Below, in pieces: positions 45,270 to 55,750 of a stretch of DNA of 64,000 nucleotides. The notes below the pieces were generated by a model. It made no database searches, was not told the DNA's origin, and saw nothing but the letters and a program-made list of their open reading frames with translations. Location of the stretch: assembly GCA_021772135.1 (NCBI GenBank), contig JADYXQ010000036.1:1-64000 (forward strand). Reading direction: 5' to 3'. This stretch comes from Candidatus Obscuribacter sp. (GTDB taxonomy: Bacteria; Cyanobacteriota; Vampirovibrionia; Obscuribacterales; Obscuribacteraceae). The translations under genes and the position numbers were made by a program. Each line of letters starts with the position of its first letter. The first letter of the stretch is position 1.

Positions 45270-46796
45270 ATGCCACACTATGCCCGAACGCCAGCACCAC
45301 AGTTAATACCGCTGCAACACACCGGCAAGCCACCGCTTTTTCGTATTGCCATACCAGGCGACTTCAAAGATCTTCTAGTAGGCGCAACGCTCGGCGGCCG
45401 CTACTGGGTGCTAAGTGTCATCGGCCGCGGTGGCATGAGTGTTGTTTACAAAGCCAAAGTCAAAGACACCGGCAAGATTGTGGCGGTAAAAACTCTGCGC
45501 ACTCAGAGCATGACCGATGACATGGTTGTGAAACGATTTCAACGCGAAGCCGAATTGCTAAGCCGCCTCAATCACCCGCGCATTGTCAATCTCCATGCAT
45601 ACGGATCAAGCGCTCGCGGTCAGCCATATTTTGTTATGGATTATTTACAGGGCGAAAACCTTACCGATCTGCTCAAACGCGAAAATCACCTCGACCCGGA
45701 AAGATTTCAAGATATTTTTGTGCAGGTTTGCGCCGCCATTGAACATGCCCATCGCCACGGCGCCATTCACCGCGACGTCAAACCGGGCAACATCATGCTC
45801 ACGAGACAGGGCCGCACCAACGATTATGTCAAAGTGGTAGATTTCGGCATTGCCAAAATGGCGGAAGAAGCCCAGCGACTGACTCGCATGGGTGAAGTCT
45901 GGGGCTCGCCCATATACATGAGCCCAGAGCAGTGTATGGGTGCCACCGTGGACGAACGCTCAGACATTTACTCTCTGGGCATAGTCATGTACGAAAGCCT
46001 TACCGGCAAAGTGCCATTTCTCGGCAGAAATTATGCTGACACCATGACTAAACAAATTTCTGATAATCCGGCACCATTCAGTCAGATCAGACCAGATTTG
46101 AAAATACCCTACTCGCTGGAAAAAGTGGTGATGGCCGCTCTGGAAAAGCAACCGGAGAGCCGGTATCAATCACTTGGTCTGATGAGAAAAGATATTGAGG
46201 CGGCACTGAGTCAAAAAGTCACCAGTGAAATGCCCCTTCCTGCAGCGGCGAAAGTAAACAAACCCAAAGCCTCACTAACTAATCTGCGCAAGCCGGAAGA
46301 ACTAAAGAAAACAGTCGAAAAGCCAAAAATCGAAAAAAAGCCCGAAGTCAAAAAGGTCGAAGAGAAAAAGCCAGATCGCAAGAGCGATAGCAAAGCCAAT
46401 AAACGCATCATGTCATCGAAAAAAGAGTTCGAACAAGCTGCCAAGAAAAAACGCCGCACCACGCAGTCGATGCGTCAGTTGGACGAGTTTGAAGTGCGAC
46501 CTGTCAGTCGCGGAAGGCAGCTATTAATAGTGGCCGGCTCATCGCTGCTTTTTTCGATTGTGGTAATTACAATCGTCAGCAATGGCGACACCATCAGTCA
46601 TTTTCTCGCCAATATGATAAAAATGCTCGTCAGCGGATTAGATGAAGATACAGGACCTTACTCAGAGTTAAAGAACGGTCTGTCCGGCGATCCGACTTCA
46701 AGCAAAACGCAAACTACCACTACCGGCGATGCACCGGGCCAGCCGGAAACCACCACGGGTTCTTCAGACCAGCAAGAATCGCAAAATACTCAATAA
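45270..46796 (+). CDS. Ser/Thr protein kinase, single membrane helix
   Basis: 508 residues. The kinase domain (about 37-310) has the glycine loop GRGGMSVVYKA, VAVKTLRTQ, the catalytic loop HRDVKPGN, VVDFGIAKM and GSPIYMSPEQCMG. A Lys/Glu-rich linker (KKPEVKKVEEKKPDRKSD) follows, then one membrane helix (LLIVAGSSLLFSIVVITIV) and a short Ser/Thr-rich outer tail. The kinase is therefore cytoplasmic, with an external tail too short for a PASTA-type sensor. Its catalytic domain is clearly related to the kinase at 16114. Confidence 0.9.
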   Translation: MPHYARTPAPQLIPLQHTGKPPLFRIAIPGDFKDLLVGATLGGRYWVLSVIGRGGMSVVYKAKVKDTGKIVAVKTLRTQSMTDDMVVKRFQREAELLSRLNHPRIVNLHAYGSSARGQPYFVMDYLQGENLTDLLKRENHLDPERFQDIFVQVCAAIEHAHRHGAIHRDVKPGNIMLTRQGRTNDYVKVVDFGIAKMAEEAQRLTRMGEVWGSPIYMSPEQCMGATVDERSDIYSLGIVMYESLTGKVPFLGRNYADTMTKQISDNPAPFSQIRPDLKIPYSLEKVVMAALEKQPESRYQSLGLMRKDIEAALSQKVTSEMPLPAAAKVNKPKASLTNLRKPEELKKTVEKPKIEKKPEVKKVEEKKPDRKSDSKANKRIMSSKKEFEQAAKKKRRTTQSMRQLDEFEVRPVSRGRQLLIVAGSSLLFSIVVITIVSNGDTISHFLANMIKMLVSGLDEDTGPYSELKNGLSGDPTSSKTQTTTTGDAPGQPETTTGSSDQQESQNTQ

Positions 46797-46812
46797 GTTG
46801 AAGGAGCAGGCG

Positions 46813-47700
46813 TTGACCTTCAAACAAGCAGCCATACTTGCCAACTTGGCCCTGCTTCTTTGCCTGGCACCACAATCTCTTTGTCAGACTCCTGCTGCAG
46901 CCGATGAAGATAGTCTTCGTGCTCAAGTCTTGCAGTACGAGCAAAAGCCGGGCAGGGAAGGAGACGAGCAACTCGCCACGGCGCGTCTGAAGCTGGCAAC
47001 ATTTTTAAAAGAAAAAAACAACCTTGGAGCAGCGCGAGAACTAACCCTTTTAGCTCTTGCAGCGCAAGAGCTATTATTTGGTGAGGGCAACGTCAAAAGC
47101 GTGCCTGCCTTGATGTTGCTAATCAGGCTGCGAAGCGAAGATAAACTTGACGGCCGAATTTATACCAAGCTTGAAAACGCGCTTTCCGAGCTGGCAAACC
47201 AGGAGCGAAAACAAGCGGTAAAGTATCGCGTGGAGCTGGCGAAGATTTACATCGACACCAGCCAAGAACAAGAAGCAAAAAGATTGTGGTATCAATGCAC
47301 CGATTTGTTGCGCGATCATCTGGCGGCTGACTGCAAAGATCTGGCTGCCCAATGCAAAGAAGTTTTTGCTCGCTTGTCTAGAGAAAATCAGTGGACGGAA
47401 GGACAGTCGCTCGCTGAAATGATGGCTCAATATGGCTTTGAACAAGACGTACTAGTAAGCGCGGCCAATGGTTTTGTGGTTATCTCGCAAACACAAGAAA
47501 ATTTTGGCGAATACAAAAAAGCCTATAAATTAGCCCTGCGCGGCCTCAAAATCGCAGACAAATATGGCGGCAAACAAAATTGCAGTTACGTAGGTGCCTT
47601 AAGGCAATCGGCAGACTTGTTACGCAAGCTGGGTAAAGCAGACAAGGCCGCAAAGCAAGAGCGCGAAGTGGAGCGATTACTTGAGAAACCCCTTCACTGA
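46813..47700 (+). CDS. Exported TPR-like protein
   Basis: The start is TTG 46813, with AAGGAG six bases upstream; the track start at 46729 lies inside the kinase gene. 295 residues. The signal peptide FKQAAILANLALLLCLAPQSLC is followed by helical repeats (LKLATFLKEKNNLGAARELTLLAL; YKKAYKLALRGLKIADKYGG). It lies 16 bp after the kinase, so it is likely in the same transcript. It overlaps the convergent thioredoxin-like gene by 7 bp. Confidence 0.72.
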   Translation: MTFKQAAILANLALLLCLAPQSLCQTPAAADEDSLRAQVLQYEQKPGREGDEQLATARLKLATFLKEKNNLGAARELTLLALAAQELLFGEGNVKSVPALMLLIRLRSEDKLDGRIYTKLENALSELANQERKQAVKYRVELAKIYIDTSQEQEAKRLWYQCTDLLRDHLAADCKDLAAQCKEVFARLSRENQWTEGQSLAEMMAQYGFEQDVLVSAANGFVVISQTQENFGEYKKAYKLALRGLKIADKYGGKQNCSYVGALRQSADLLRKLGKADKAAKQEREVERLLEKPLH

Positions 47701-48146
47701 CGGTAGCCCTCAGCACGGGTAGGAACACCAAGGCTGGGTCCGTAAAGAAGCAGCTGTATGCGCACCAGTCGCGGATCGGCCGGTGACACACCTGAAGCCT
47801 GCTGGTAAGTATCAATAGATGAAACACCCCCTTGAGGCTGAACACCGTTGATACCGCCTCTGGTAGCACCGCCGACAAAGGCCTGACAGGCAGGGCAAGA
47901 CATTCCGATTGGCTCAAGCAATATCACTTTGCCGGCAAAAGACGACAGCTTGATTTTCTTGCCCGAGAGATCGCTCAATTCTAATTCGGGATAAACCTGA
48001 TTAACTACAGGAGGCCAGAACGTCTTGTATGTGCGCGCCACCGGAGCTGTTTGAGCTGTCACCGGGCCAGCCGCATAAGTAATTATATGCGGGCTTGTAA
48101 ACAGAGCCAAAATCACAAACACAGTTTTAACATCATTGCTGTTCAT
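47694..48146 (-). CDS. Exported thioredoxin-like (SCO/TlpA-type) protein, short
   Basis: 150 residues with a signal peptide (KTVFVILALFTSPHIITYAAG). The domain entry is PELELSDLSGKKIKLSSFAGKVILLEPIG, then the redox motif SCPACQAF (CPAC). The C-terminal part of the thioredoxin fold, with the cis-Pro strand and last helix, is missing: the frame stops after RIQLLLYGPSLGVPTRAEGY. It may be a truncated gene. It follows the TPR membrane gene with a 14-bp overlap. Confidence 0.65.
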   Translation of the reverse strand: MNSNDVKTVFVILALFTSPHIITYAAGPVTAQTAPVARTYKTFWPPVVNQVYPELELSDLSGKKIKLSSFAGKVILLEPIGMSCPACQAFVGGATRGGINGVQPQGGVSSIDTYQQASGVSPADPRLVRIQLLLYGPSLGVPTRAEGYRQ

Positions 48147-49395
48147 TAAATTTGTCCTCCACCGTCAAAAGTAGTATTACTTCTGGTGGCAAAATTTGGT
48201 ACTTCATAATCGGCCTTATAATTGCGTAGCACTGACTTATAGAAGAAAACAAGTTTGCGCAAGGCAGCCTCAGAGACTGCGCCAGGTCAGAGCGCCTCCA
48301 GATATCCAGGGCCGCTTTGAGATTTTTCTCGGCAACCGGATAATTACCCATTTCTTCGGCTACCCGTCCTTTGTTGTAGAACACATCAGCATAAAAAGGA
48401 TTTTCTTTAGCGACCGTAGGACGCATTGCCTGTTCTGCTTCGGTATAAGCCTGGTCTGCAGCTTTAAGCTGTCCAAGACAGCGCAAACATTCAGCCCGGT
48501 AGTAATTGCAGTCACCTACAGTGGCGCTATTTCCACCGAGGACGGCCTGCGCCAGAATTTTTACTGGAGTACTGAGATTCAAGCACTGTTGATACTGCCC
48601 CTGACACCAGTACTGCCAGGCTGCTGCGTGCAGGCCAAAAGCAAAGAACAAATAGAATGCGGCACAGAGCACATCGGCGCGGAAGTGCAGAGCAGCAGAA
48701 ACTTTTGGCACGGTCAGCCCGGGCAACGCAAATTGAGAATCACCAATCTCATCACTTGCGCAAACGAGGCCAATGGTGGTCATCATTTTCTGCAAAGCGG
48801 GTAGGTAAAAATGCCGCGTCAATATGGTGGCTGCCACACTTAAAATGATAGGCATCGCTACCGCCAAAACCAGAGAAGAAAAGAGCAAAATCGGATGCGG
48901 CAGCAAGTAAGCCGCAGCCAGATAGCCAAGAAAGATTAGAAGAATAGCCATGGGAGGACAATTTATCGTCTCCATCACCGGCCCCAAAATTTTGGTCTCT
49001 ATAATCACCGTGGTACCGCCCTGCGGCGCGATTTGCACCAAGCCGTCCAAACTGGCTGAGCTCGAAAAAGTAAATTGCCTGTCTGATTGAGGCACCACAA
49101 GCTGGTTTAAATGATACAGCGGTGCAAGCGGATCGATTTTTTTGCGCTGGCCCGCCAATGCTCTGTCTACCTGACTAGCAATTAACTTTTCACTTTCGTC
49201 GACCTTATTTAACTCTGAATCACCAGGTTGAAGATCCTGCCTGAGAGCCGGCTTCTCAATGCCTAAGGGCACAGACGGCTCAGTTACAAGGTCTGTTTTA
49301 AGTTCAACACTGGAAGGCTCGGTGCGAAGAGGGATCTTTTCTTCTTTTTTCTTCTCTGACGACTGGAATTTAAAACTAGGAAAGATCTTTGTCAT
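48133..49395 (-). CDS. Membrane protein with TPR-like domain
   Basis: 420 residues. A charged N-terminal region (about 1-150, Lys/Glu/Ser-rich) precedes a pair of membrane helices (MAILLIFLGYLAAAYLL, ILLFSSLVLAVAMPIILSVA). A third hydrophobic stretch (VLCAAFYLFFAFGLHAAAW) and TPR-like repeats (DVFYNKGRVAEEMGNYPVAEKNLKAAL) follow. It overlaps the large Pro/Gln-rich gene upstream by 20 bp and the thioredoxin-like gene downstream by 14 bp, a three-gene operon. Confidence 0.68.
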   Translation of the reverse strand: MTKIFPSFKFQSSEKKKEEKIPLRTEPSSVELKTDLVTEPSVPLGIEKPALRQDLQPGDSELNKVDESEKLIASQVDRALAGQRKKIDPLAPLYHLNQLVVPQSDRQFTFSSSASLDGLVQIAPQGGTTVIIETKILGPVMETINCPPMAILLIFLGYLAAAYLLPHPILLFSSLVLAVAMPIILSVAATILTRHFYLPALQKMMTTIGLVCASDEIGDSQFALPGLTVPKVSAALHFRADVLCAAFYLFFAFGLHAAAWQYWCQGQYQQCLNLSTPVKILAQAVLGGNSATVGDCNYYRAECLRCLGQLKAADQAYTEAEQAMRPTVAKENPFYADVFYNKGRVAEEMGNYPVAEKNLKAALDIWRRSDLAQSLRLPCANLFSSISQCYAIIRPIMKYQILPPEVILLLTVEDKFNEQQ

Positions 49396-52300
49396 AGTCG
49401 TCTTTTAACCTGGCCAGGGCGTCTTTGTATTCGCTTATTGTCTCGGCCAGTTTAATCATATGCTCTGCCCCTTTAAGATCTCGTCTAGCAAAAGCTTCTG
49501 AGCCCTTTGAGGAAATTATTTCAAGTTCTTTTTCAAAAGCTGAAATCACACGTCCAATTTCAGATTTGATCGAATGCTGGTTGGCCGCCACTATATTTGG
49601 TGCGAGGTCGCCTAGAGATATGGAGATCGGTTCAAAGTCTGGCATAGAAGGAGGGCTCGATAACGGTGCTTGCTCGGGCCCGCGCCAGTGCGCGGCGCCT
49701 TCTGTAACAGTTTCAGCAGCTTCGACAATTGCCATTTCTTCTTGTAGCTGTTGAATCGACTCAAAAGTCTCTTCTTGCAATTCGGCAAGATCGGCCAGTT
49801 CGTCTTGGAGCTCGTTAGGGAGCTGCTCTTCAACTAGAGAATCTTCGTGTATTGAATCTGTTGAATCATCTATTGATTCTTCAATCGATTGATTGCCATG
49901 GGCATTCTCGTCAGCTTCAGAATTATCTAAATTCTCACCGCTATCTTCAGCTTCCTGATCATGCCTTTCGGTTTCGTGAGGCAGAGGTTCTGCGGTGCCA
50001 GGCGCATCTTGTTCCGGTGCGTGTTCCTGTGCTTGTTCTGATACGCCCTCAACTTCCATTGGCGGAGGTTCGATAGAGGCGTGATGTTCGGCGCCCAATT
50101 CTTCATCGAGCTGAACAGCCAAATCTACGACAGGTTCTATAGTGATGCCGGCTTCCCAGTCTTCGATTTCTTCGGCAAGAGCGTCTGAAAGCACGTCGGC
50201 TACATCAAAGTCTGGAACATCGTCTTTATTAAACTCAGGGGCTAGCGGCACACTTTGACTAGCAATAGAGAACGCAATTCTATCAACGCTCAAAGATCCG
50301 CTGGACGACGCCGGCAAACTTGGTGGTAAAGGAGCAGGCGGCGGTGAAATCATGTTTTGATTGTCGGCGGCAGTGCCTTGAACCTCTCCACGATTACCGA
50401 TTTGATTATTATCAGTGGGCGCCACTGACCACGGTGAGTCGTTACGGGGGGCTGGTCCTGGTAGGGGTTGTTGCGGTGCACTGGCCTGGGTAGACGCGCC
50501 AGGAGGAATATCAGGACGAGCTAAAGCAGGAAAAGACTGCGGCCGCTGAGGAGGCAAGTGCTGCGGACGAGTTGTTAAATCATTGTTGCTCGCTGGTGGC
50601 GCATGTGGTGCAGGTGGCGTGACCGAGGGTTGAGCAGGAGCTGGAGCTGGACTAGGAGCAGATTGTCTTTGAGGGTGACCAGTTATTTGTACAGGCCCCC
50701 AGCTTTGCGATGCTGGATCGGCTGGCTGAGGCTGAGAATTCTGAAGTTTGGCCAGAGGTACAATCTGCGGCAGGGGCGGAATTTGAGCCCCAGGCATTTG
50801 TGATAATTTGGCTGACGCTTCAGCAGAAAATCCTAAATTGGCCGGCATATCGGCAAAAAGACCACTGGGAAACGATACCGGTGGCAATTGATTAGGGTCT
50901 TTCGGAGCTTGACCTTCTGGAATCTTCTCAATCGGTACGAAATTCCAATCATCGCTGCTGGCCTTTGCTTGCGGTGCCGGCGGCGCTTGAAACTGTGGAG
51001 GTTGCTGAGGCTGTGGTGCTTGTTGAGGCGCTTGTTGCTGAGGCTGCTGCGAAGGCAGTTGTTGTTGCGGCTGTGGCTGCTGATATTGGACTGGGAGCTG
51101 TGGTGGCACTTGTGGTGCTGCCGCCCTGAAAGGCTGGCTGAAAGCATTAGTTGGCGGCTCGGCACCCATGTTGGCCGAAGAAGTGCTCGACGGTACACTA
51201 CGCCAACCATCGTTACCTGGACCTACCGGGGGTTTCGAAAACTGCGGTGTTGATGCAGGCTGAGCAGGTTGAGCAGGTTGAGCAGGCTGAGAGGGCTGCG
51301 GAGTCTGGTTTAACGGATTAGCTTGATTGCCCGATGACTGACGCACTATCGGCTTCCAATCATCACTGTCGTCAGCTTTCTGATTAACTGCATTCTGGTT
51401 GACCGAAGTGTTTGTGCTCTGATATGGGTTAGGCTGTGGATATCGCTGATCGCTTTGCCCGTGATTAGCGGGGCCGGTAGAAGAATTTGCCGAATCGCTG
51501 GAGAAATGTTGCTTGTACCGTTCTGAATAGTTGATGTCACCGCCCATCATGCTGGGTCCAGGTGCCATAAACTCGGTAGTCTGCGGGCGCCCAGGAACTG
51601 ACTCTTCAACAGGTGCAGCAAAGAGGTCAATGGGCTGAGTGGGGGGCACGTCATCTTGCGCTACTTGCACAAGACTGTCGAGACAGGCACGGAATGCTAC
51701 ATCCATGTCTGAACTCTTCAATATTTGTTCAGCCACAGTCCAGTACATCATCGAACCGTCGAAATATGGTGCCATATCAAGAATGGCCATAAAACTTGCT
51801 GGGTTGGAATTAAAAGTCAGCAATTTGTCGGCAGGAATTATGTGAGCGGTAATGCCTTCGTAGCTACCGCGCACGACTAAAGTCCAATATCTAGTCGAAA
51901 TGCGCCCGCTGAACACAGAGATAAATTGCGCACCCTGGTGCCATGAGCCAACATTCTCGCGAGCGATGCTGGGACGAATCCAGGTCAGTTCGAGGTCTGA
52001 CGCGGCCGCTACCTGGTTAAACTCATAAGCCAGATTCTGAAAATGGTCGAACATGCGGTCGACAACACCGATCATCGCTTCGTGTTGTGCGTTCATGCGG
52101 GCTTTTTCAGCAGCTTCCATAGCTACTCGATTAGCGGCTGCCGGCACGTTAATGTTGCCTGAACTTGGCAGCGCCGGTTTACTGGTTCCAGCCAGCTTGG
52201 CCTTCCAGACATCACTGAGCTGTTCGTCCAGACTCACCGATTTATCGGGGATTTTTAAAAACTCTGGGCCGGCATTACGTACAGCTTGTTCTCTCGCCTG

Positions 52301-52534
52301 CTGGTCGAGTGAAGCCTGCTGAGCGGCTTTGAAAATCTCGGCTTCCAGCTGCTCTTCACTGGTTATTTGAGGCTCGCCATCAAGCTCCCCAGCTTCTTGC
52401 AAAGCTTTAGCTGCGGCTTCAGCCGAGAGTGCTTTTAGCTTTGTCCTAGTGGCACGGGCCTTCTTGGTTGTTTCCTTGCCGCCTTCATTTGGCTTGGAAC
52501 CACCTTTTCCACCCTTGCCGTTCTTTGGCCACAT
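49376..52534 (-). CDS. Very large Pro/Gln-rich low-complexity protein
   Basis: The start is probably ATG 52534 (MWPKNGKGGKGG), giving 1,052 residues. An N-terminal Lys-rich and helical part leads to a small folded domain (about 140-320: FDHFQNLAYEFNQVA, RYWTLVVRGSYEGITAHII). About 500 residues of Pro/Gln/Ser/Ala-rich disordered sequence follow (QPAQPAQPAQPA; QQPQQQAPQQAPQPQQPPQ). An acidic segment rich in Glu/Asp ends in a coiled-coil tail (AEHMIKLAETISEYKDALARL). No signal peptide. Function unknown; a scaffold or condensate-forming protein is a guess. Confidence 0.62.
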   Translation of the reverse strand: MWPKNGKGGKGGSKPNEGGKETTKKARATRTKLKALSAEAAAKALQEAGELDGEPQITSEEQLEAEIFKAAQQASLDQQAREQAVRNAGPEFLKIPDKSVSLDEQLSDVWKAKLAGTSKPALPSSGNINVPAAANRVAMEAAEKARMNAQHEAMIGVVDRMFDHFQNLAYEFNQVAAASDLELTWIRPSIARENVGSWHQGAQFISVFSGRISTRYWTLVVRGSYEGITAHIIPADKLLTFNSNPASFMAILDMAPYFDGSMMYWTVAEQILKSSDMDVAFRACLDSLVQVAQDDVPPTQPIDLFAAPVEESVPGRPQTTEFMAPGPSMMGGDINYSERYKQHFSSDSANSSTGPANHGQSDQRYPQPNPYQSTNTSVNQNAVNQKADDSDDWKPIVRQSSGNQANPLNQTPQPSQPAQPAQPAQPASTPQFSKPPVGPGNDGWRSVPSSTSSANMGAEPPTNAFSQPFRAAAPQVPPQLPVQYQQPQPQQQLPSQQPQQQAPQQAPQPQQPPQFQAPPAPQAKASSDDWNFVPIEKIPEGQAPKDPNQLPPVSFPSGLFADMPANLGFSAEASAKLSQMPGAQIPPLPQIVPLAKLQNSQPQPADPASQSWGPVQITGHPQRQSAPSPAPAPAQPSVTPPAPHAPPASNNDLTTRPQHLPPQRPQSFPALARPDIPPGASTQASAPQQPLPGPAPRNDSPWSVAPTDNNQIGNRGEVQGTAADNQNMISPPPAPLPPSLPASSSGSLSVDRIAFSIASQSVPLAPEFNKDDVPDFDVADVLSDALAEEIEDWEAGITIEPVVDLAVQLDEELGAEHHASIEPPPMEVEGVSEQAQEHAPEQDAPGTAEPLPHETERHDQEAEDSGENLDNSEADENAHGNQSIEESIDDSTDSIHEDSLVEEQLPNELQDELADLAELQEETFESIQQLQEEMAIVEAAETVTEGAAHWRGPEQAPLSSPPSMPDFEPISISLGDLAPNIVAANQHSIKSEIGRVISAFEKELEIISSKGSEAFARRDLKGAEHMIKLAETISEYKDALARLKDDYDKDLS

Positions 52535-52718
52535 AGAATTTACCAGCCTCCTGGCGCGACATCGAGCACGCTCTACAATCATCTACCCCCCGCTAAAAGA
52601 GGCAAAACACGACCCACAGGCTGTGTGAGAGAAATTTGTAAATTAATGCGGCAAGAAGCGGCAATTTCTCAAAGAGATTGTTAGAACTGAAGGAATGTCC
52701 CGTCAACCAGGCTAATAT

Positions 52719-55694
52719 ATGGCTATAGTTTCTATAAAGAAGAAGATGTTAAGCGAGATCAAGCGCAACGGCTCTCACATGCACGACTATATTGTTGTTC
52801 GTGGGGCCAGGCAACATAACCTGAAGAATATCGACGTCAAAATTCCGCGTGGCCAGCTAGTGGTCATTACCGGGGTGAGCGGTTCAGGAAAATCATCGCT
52901 GGCATTCGACACAATTTTCGCAGAAGGGCAAAGACGCTATGTCGAGTCGCTCTCTGCATATGCCAGACAATTTCTTGGCCAGCTTGATAAACCGGATGTA
53001 GACGGAATTGACGGCCTATCGCCGGCTATTTCCATCGACCAGAAATCAACCAGTCATAATCCCCGATCGACTGTCGGTACTGTTACTGAAATTTACGATT
53101 ATTTGCGCTTGCTTTTCGCGCGCACGGGTACACCACATTGTCCTCAATGCGATCGACTAATCAATCCCCAGACTATCGACCAGATTGTCGATCAAGTGCT
53201 GGAGATGCCCGACGGTACCAGAATTCAAATTTTGGCCCCACTGGTCTCCGGTAAGAAAGGCGAGTATCAAGCTCTCTTTACTGAATTGCGTAAAGAAGGC
53301 TTTGTTCGCGCCCGCATTGATGGCGAAGTTGTGGAGCTAGAAGACGAAATTAAGCTCGATAAAAATAAAAAACACTCAATCGAACTGGTCATCGATCGTC
53401 TGGTGATTAAAAAAGGCATTCAGTCAAGATTGGCAGACAGCCTATCTCTTGGTCTCAAGTGGGGCAAGTCAAACGTACTGGTTGATATTGTCGGCGGTGC
53501 TAAAGGCGAAGGCAAACCTGATAGCAAATCTGATAGAAAGTCAGACGATAAAAACGACGATGCGCCAAAAGAAATGCTCTTTTCAGAAAATTTTGCTTGT
53601 GCTGCTTGCGGTATCAGTTTCGCTGAAATATCACCGCGTATATTCTCGTTTAATAGCCCATATGGCGCTTGCGAAGACTGTCACGGGCTTGGTTGCAGCT
53701 TTGAAGTGGATCCCGCACTAGTTGTACCAGACCAGAAAAAATCGTTAAAAGAAGGTGCGATTTATCCCTGGTCTAAAACCAATAACCCTTATTATGATCA
53801 GCTGGTCGCATCTGTGGCCAAACACTACAAATTTTCCACCACAGTGCCTTTTGCTACCCTGACCAAAGCGCAGCAAGGAATAATTTTGTACGGCTCAGGC
53901 GTGGACCGCATCAAATTAGGCCACGACTCATTTGACGGCAAAGAGTTCTGGGAATATAAAAAGGTTTTTGAAGGCGTAATCAATAATCTCAAACGTCGCC
54001 ATGAAGAATCAAATTCTGATCGCATACGCAACGATATTGAAAATTATATGACTCAAATGACTTGTGGCAGCTGCAAGGGTGCCAGACTCAAACCGGAGAG
54101 CTTAGCGGTCAAAGTCGGCTCCCAGTCTATCGCTGTCATCAGCAACATGTCGGTAGAAAAAGCAATTTATTTCTTTGCCAACTTGCCCGACAAACTAACA
54201 GCACGTCACAAAACAATTGCGCACCAGGTTTTAATCGAAATCAATGCTCGCCTGAAATTTTTAAATGACGTCGGTCTTTCTTATCTCACACTCGACCGAC
54301 AAGCGGGCACTCTATCAGGCGGAGAAGCCCAGCGCATCAGGCTCGCCACCCAAATCGGATCAGGTCTATCTGGCGTGCTTTACGTTCTCGACGAACCTTC
54401 GATCGGCTTGCACCAGCGCGACAATTCGAGACTGATTGAAACACTCAAGCATCTGCGCGACCTGGGCAACACTTTGCTTGTGGTTGAACATGATGAAGAC
54501 ACCATTCGCGAAGCCGACTGGCTGATTGATATCGGCCCAGGAGCCGGTGTTCATGGCGGTGAGCTGGTGGCCGAAGGTCAGTTGCCCGCTATTTTAAATT
54601 CTTTGCGTTCGTCAACCGGTGCTTATTTAAGCGGCCGAAAAAATATTCTGGTGCCGAAAAAACGTCGCCAGGGCAATGGTCACAAACTCACCATTGAAGG
54701 CGCCACACTGAATAATTTGCAAGACATCACCGTAGATATTCCTCTGGGCAAATTCGTTGCTGTCACCGGCGTGAGTGGTTCTGGTAAATCGACTTTAGTA
54801 AACGATCTTCTTTATCAACATCTGCGCCATTATTTTGGCGGCACCGTGCCTGCACCTAAAGGCGTAAAAGCAGTAAAAGGCGTCAAAGAATTAGACAAAG
54901 TAATCGACATCGATCAGTCGCCAATTGGCCGCACACCAAGATCCAACCCGGCAACTTATACCGGATTATTCGATATTGTGCGCGAAGTATTTTCTATGAC
55001 CAATGAAGCGAAAGCACGCGGATATCTGCCCGGTCGCTTCAGTTTCAACGTCAAAGGTGGCCGCTGCGAAGCCTGTCACGGCGAGGGTATGAACGAGATT
55101 GAAATGAATTTCTTGCCTTCAGTTTTTGTCACCTGTGACGTTTGCAAAGGTGCTCGCTATAACCGTGAAACTCTGGAAGTAAAATTTAAAGGCAAATCAA
55201 TCGGTGAAGTGCTTGAGATGACCGTTGAAGACGGCCTCAAATTCTTTGAAAATATTCCCAAAGCGCAGACCAAATTAGCCACACTTATGGAAGTAGGTCT
55301 CGATTACGTCAAACTTGGCCAACCTGCCACCACATTGTCAGGCGGCGAAGCGCAACGTGTAAAACTGGCAGAGCAACTGAGCAAACGTTCTACAGGAAAA
55401 ACAATTTATATATTGGACGAGCCCACCACAGGCTTATCTTTCCATGATGTCGACAAACTTTTGCATGTGCTCAACCGACTGGCTGACTCAGGCAACACTG
55501 TGCTCATCATTGAGCACAATCTCGATGTTATCAAACAGGCAGACTGGGTTATCGACCTCGGACCAGAGGGCGGTGACAAAGGTGGAACGGTGATTGCCGT
55601 CGGCACCCCCGAAGAAATTGCCGCTAAGAAGCACTCGTACACAGGGGATTATCTCAAGCGCTTTCTCGAGCAAAAAACCAGCCTTGTCAAATAG
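52719..55694 (+). CDS. uvrA: Excinuclease ABC subunit A
   Basis: 991 residues; the damage-recognition ATPase of nucleotide excision repair. The first Walker A is [20 protein letters not shown], the first zinc module [20 protein letters not shown] to CEDCHGLG and the first ABC signature [12 protein letters not shown]. The second half has [16 protein letters not shown], the zinc module [14 protein letters not shown] to [14 protein letters not shown] and [13 protein letters not shown] charged insertion ([19 protein letters not shown]) extends the region near 265. [12 protein letters not shown] at 52779 is an alternative start. It is longer than the E. coli protein by about 50 residues. Confidence 0.97.
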   Translation: MAIVSIKKKMLSEIKRNGSHMHDYIVVRGARQHNLKNIDVKIPRGQLVVITGVSGSGKSSLAFDTIFAEGQRRYVESLSAYARQFLGQLDKPDVDGIDGLSPAISIDQKSTSHNPRSTVGTVTEIYDYLRLLFARTGTPHCPQCDRLINPQTIDQIVDQVLEMPDGTRIQILAPLVSGKKGEYQALFTELRKEGFVRARIDGEVVELEDEIKLDKNKKHSIELVIDRLVIKKGIQSRLADSLSLGLKWGKSNVLVDIVGGAKGEGKPDSKSDRKSDDKNDDAPKEMLFSENFACAACGISFAEISPRIFSFNSPYGACEDCHGLGCSFEVDPALVVPDQKKSLKEGAIYPWSKTNNPYYDQLVASVAKHYKFSTTVPFATLTKAQQGIILYGSGVDRIKLGHDSFDGKEFWEYKKVFEGVINNLKRRHEESNSDRIRNDIENYMTQMTCGSCKGARLKPESLAVKVGSQSIAVISNMSVEKAIYFFANLPDKLTARHKTIAHQVLIEINARLKFLNDVGLSYLTLDRQAGTLSGGEAQRIRLATQIGSGLSGVLYVLDEPSIGLHQRDNSRLIETLKHLRDLGNTLLVVEHDEDTIREADWLIDIGPGAGVHGGELVAEGQLPAILNSLRSSTGAYLSGRKNILVPKKRRQGNGHKLTIEGATLNNLQDITVDIPLGKFVAVTGVSGSGKSTLVNDLLYQHLRHYFGGTVPAPKGVKAVKGVKELDKVIDIDQSPIGRTPRSNPATYTGLFDIVREVFSMTNEAKARGYLPGRFSFNVKGGRCEACHGEGMNEIEMNFLPSVFVTCDVCKGARYNRETLEVKFKGKSIGEVLEMTVEDGLKFFENIPKAQTKLATLMEVGLDYVKLGQPATTLSGGEAQRVKLAEQLSKRSTGKTIYILDEPTTGLSFHDVDKLLHVLNRLADSGNTVLIIEHNLDVIKQADWVIDLGPEGGDKGGTVIAVGTPEEIAAKKHSYTGDYLKRFLEQKTSLVK

Positions 55695-55750
55695 TATTTA
55701 TCAGCTCAATAATAGTCATGAGGCAGGCTGCCTTAGGGTATGATTCTAAG

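Noticed and set aside
47546-47917. Minus-strand ORF as a C-terminal extension of the thioredoxin-like protein
   Set aside because: Its sequence shows no thioredoxin features and it lies opposite the TPR gene at 46813.
50833-51253. ORFs on both strands in the Pro/Gln-rich region
   Set aside because: Low-complexity shadows (Leu/Arg or His/Ser runs) of the 49376-52534 gene.
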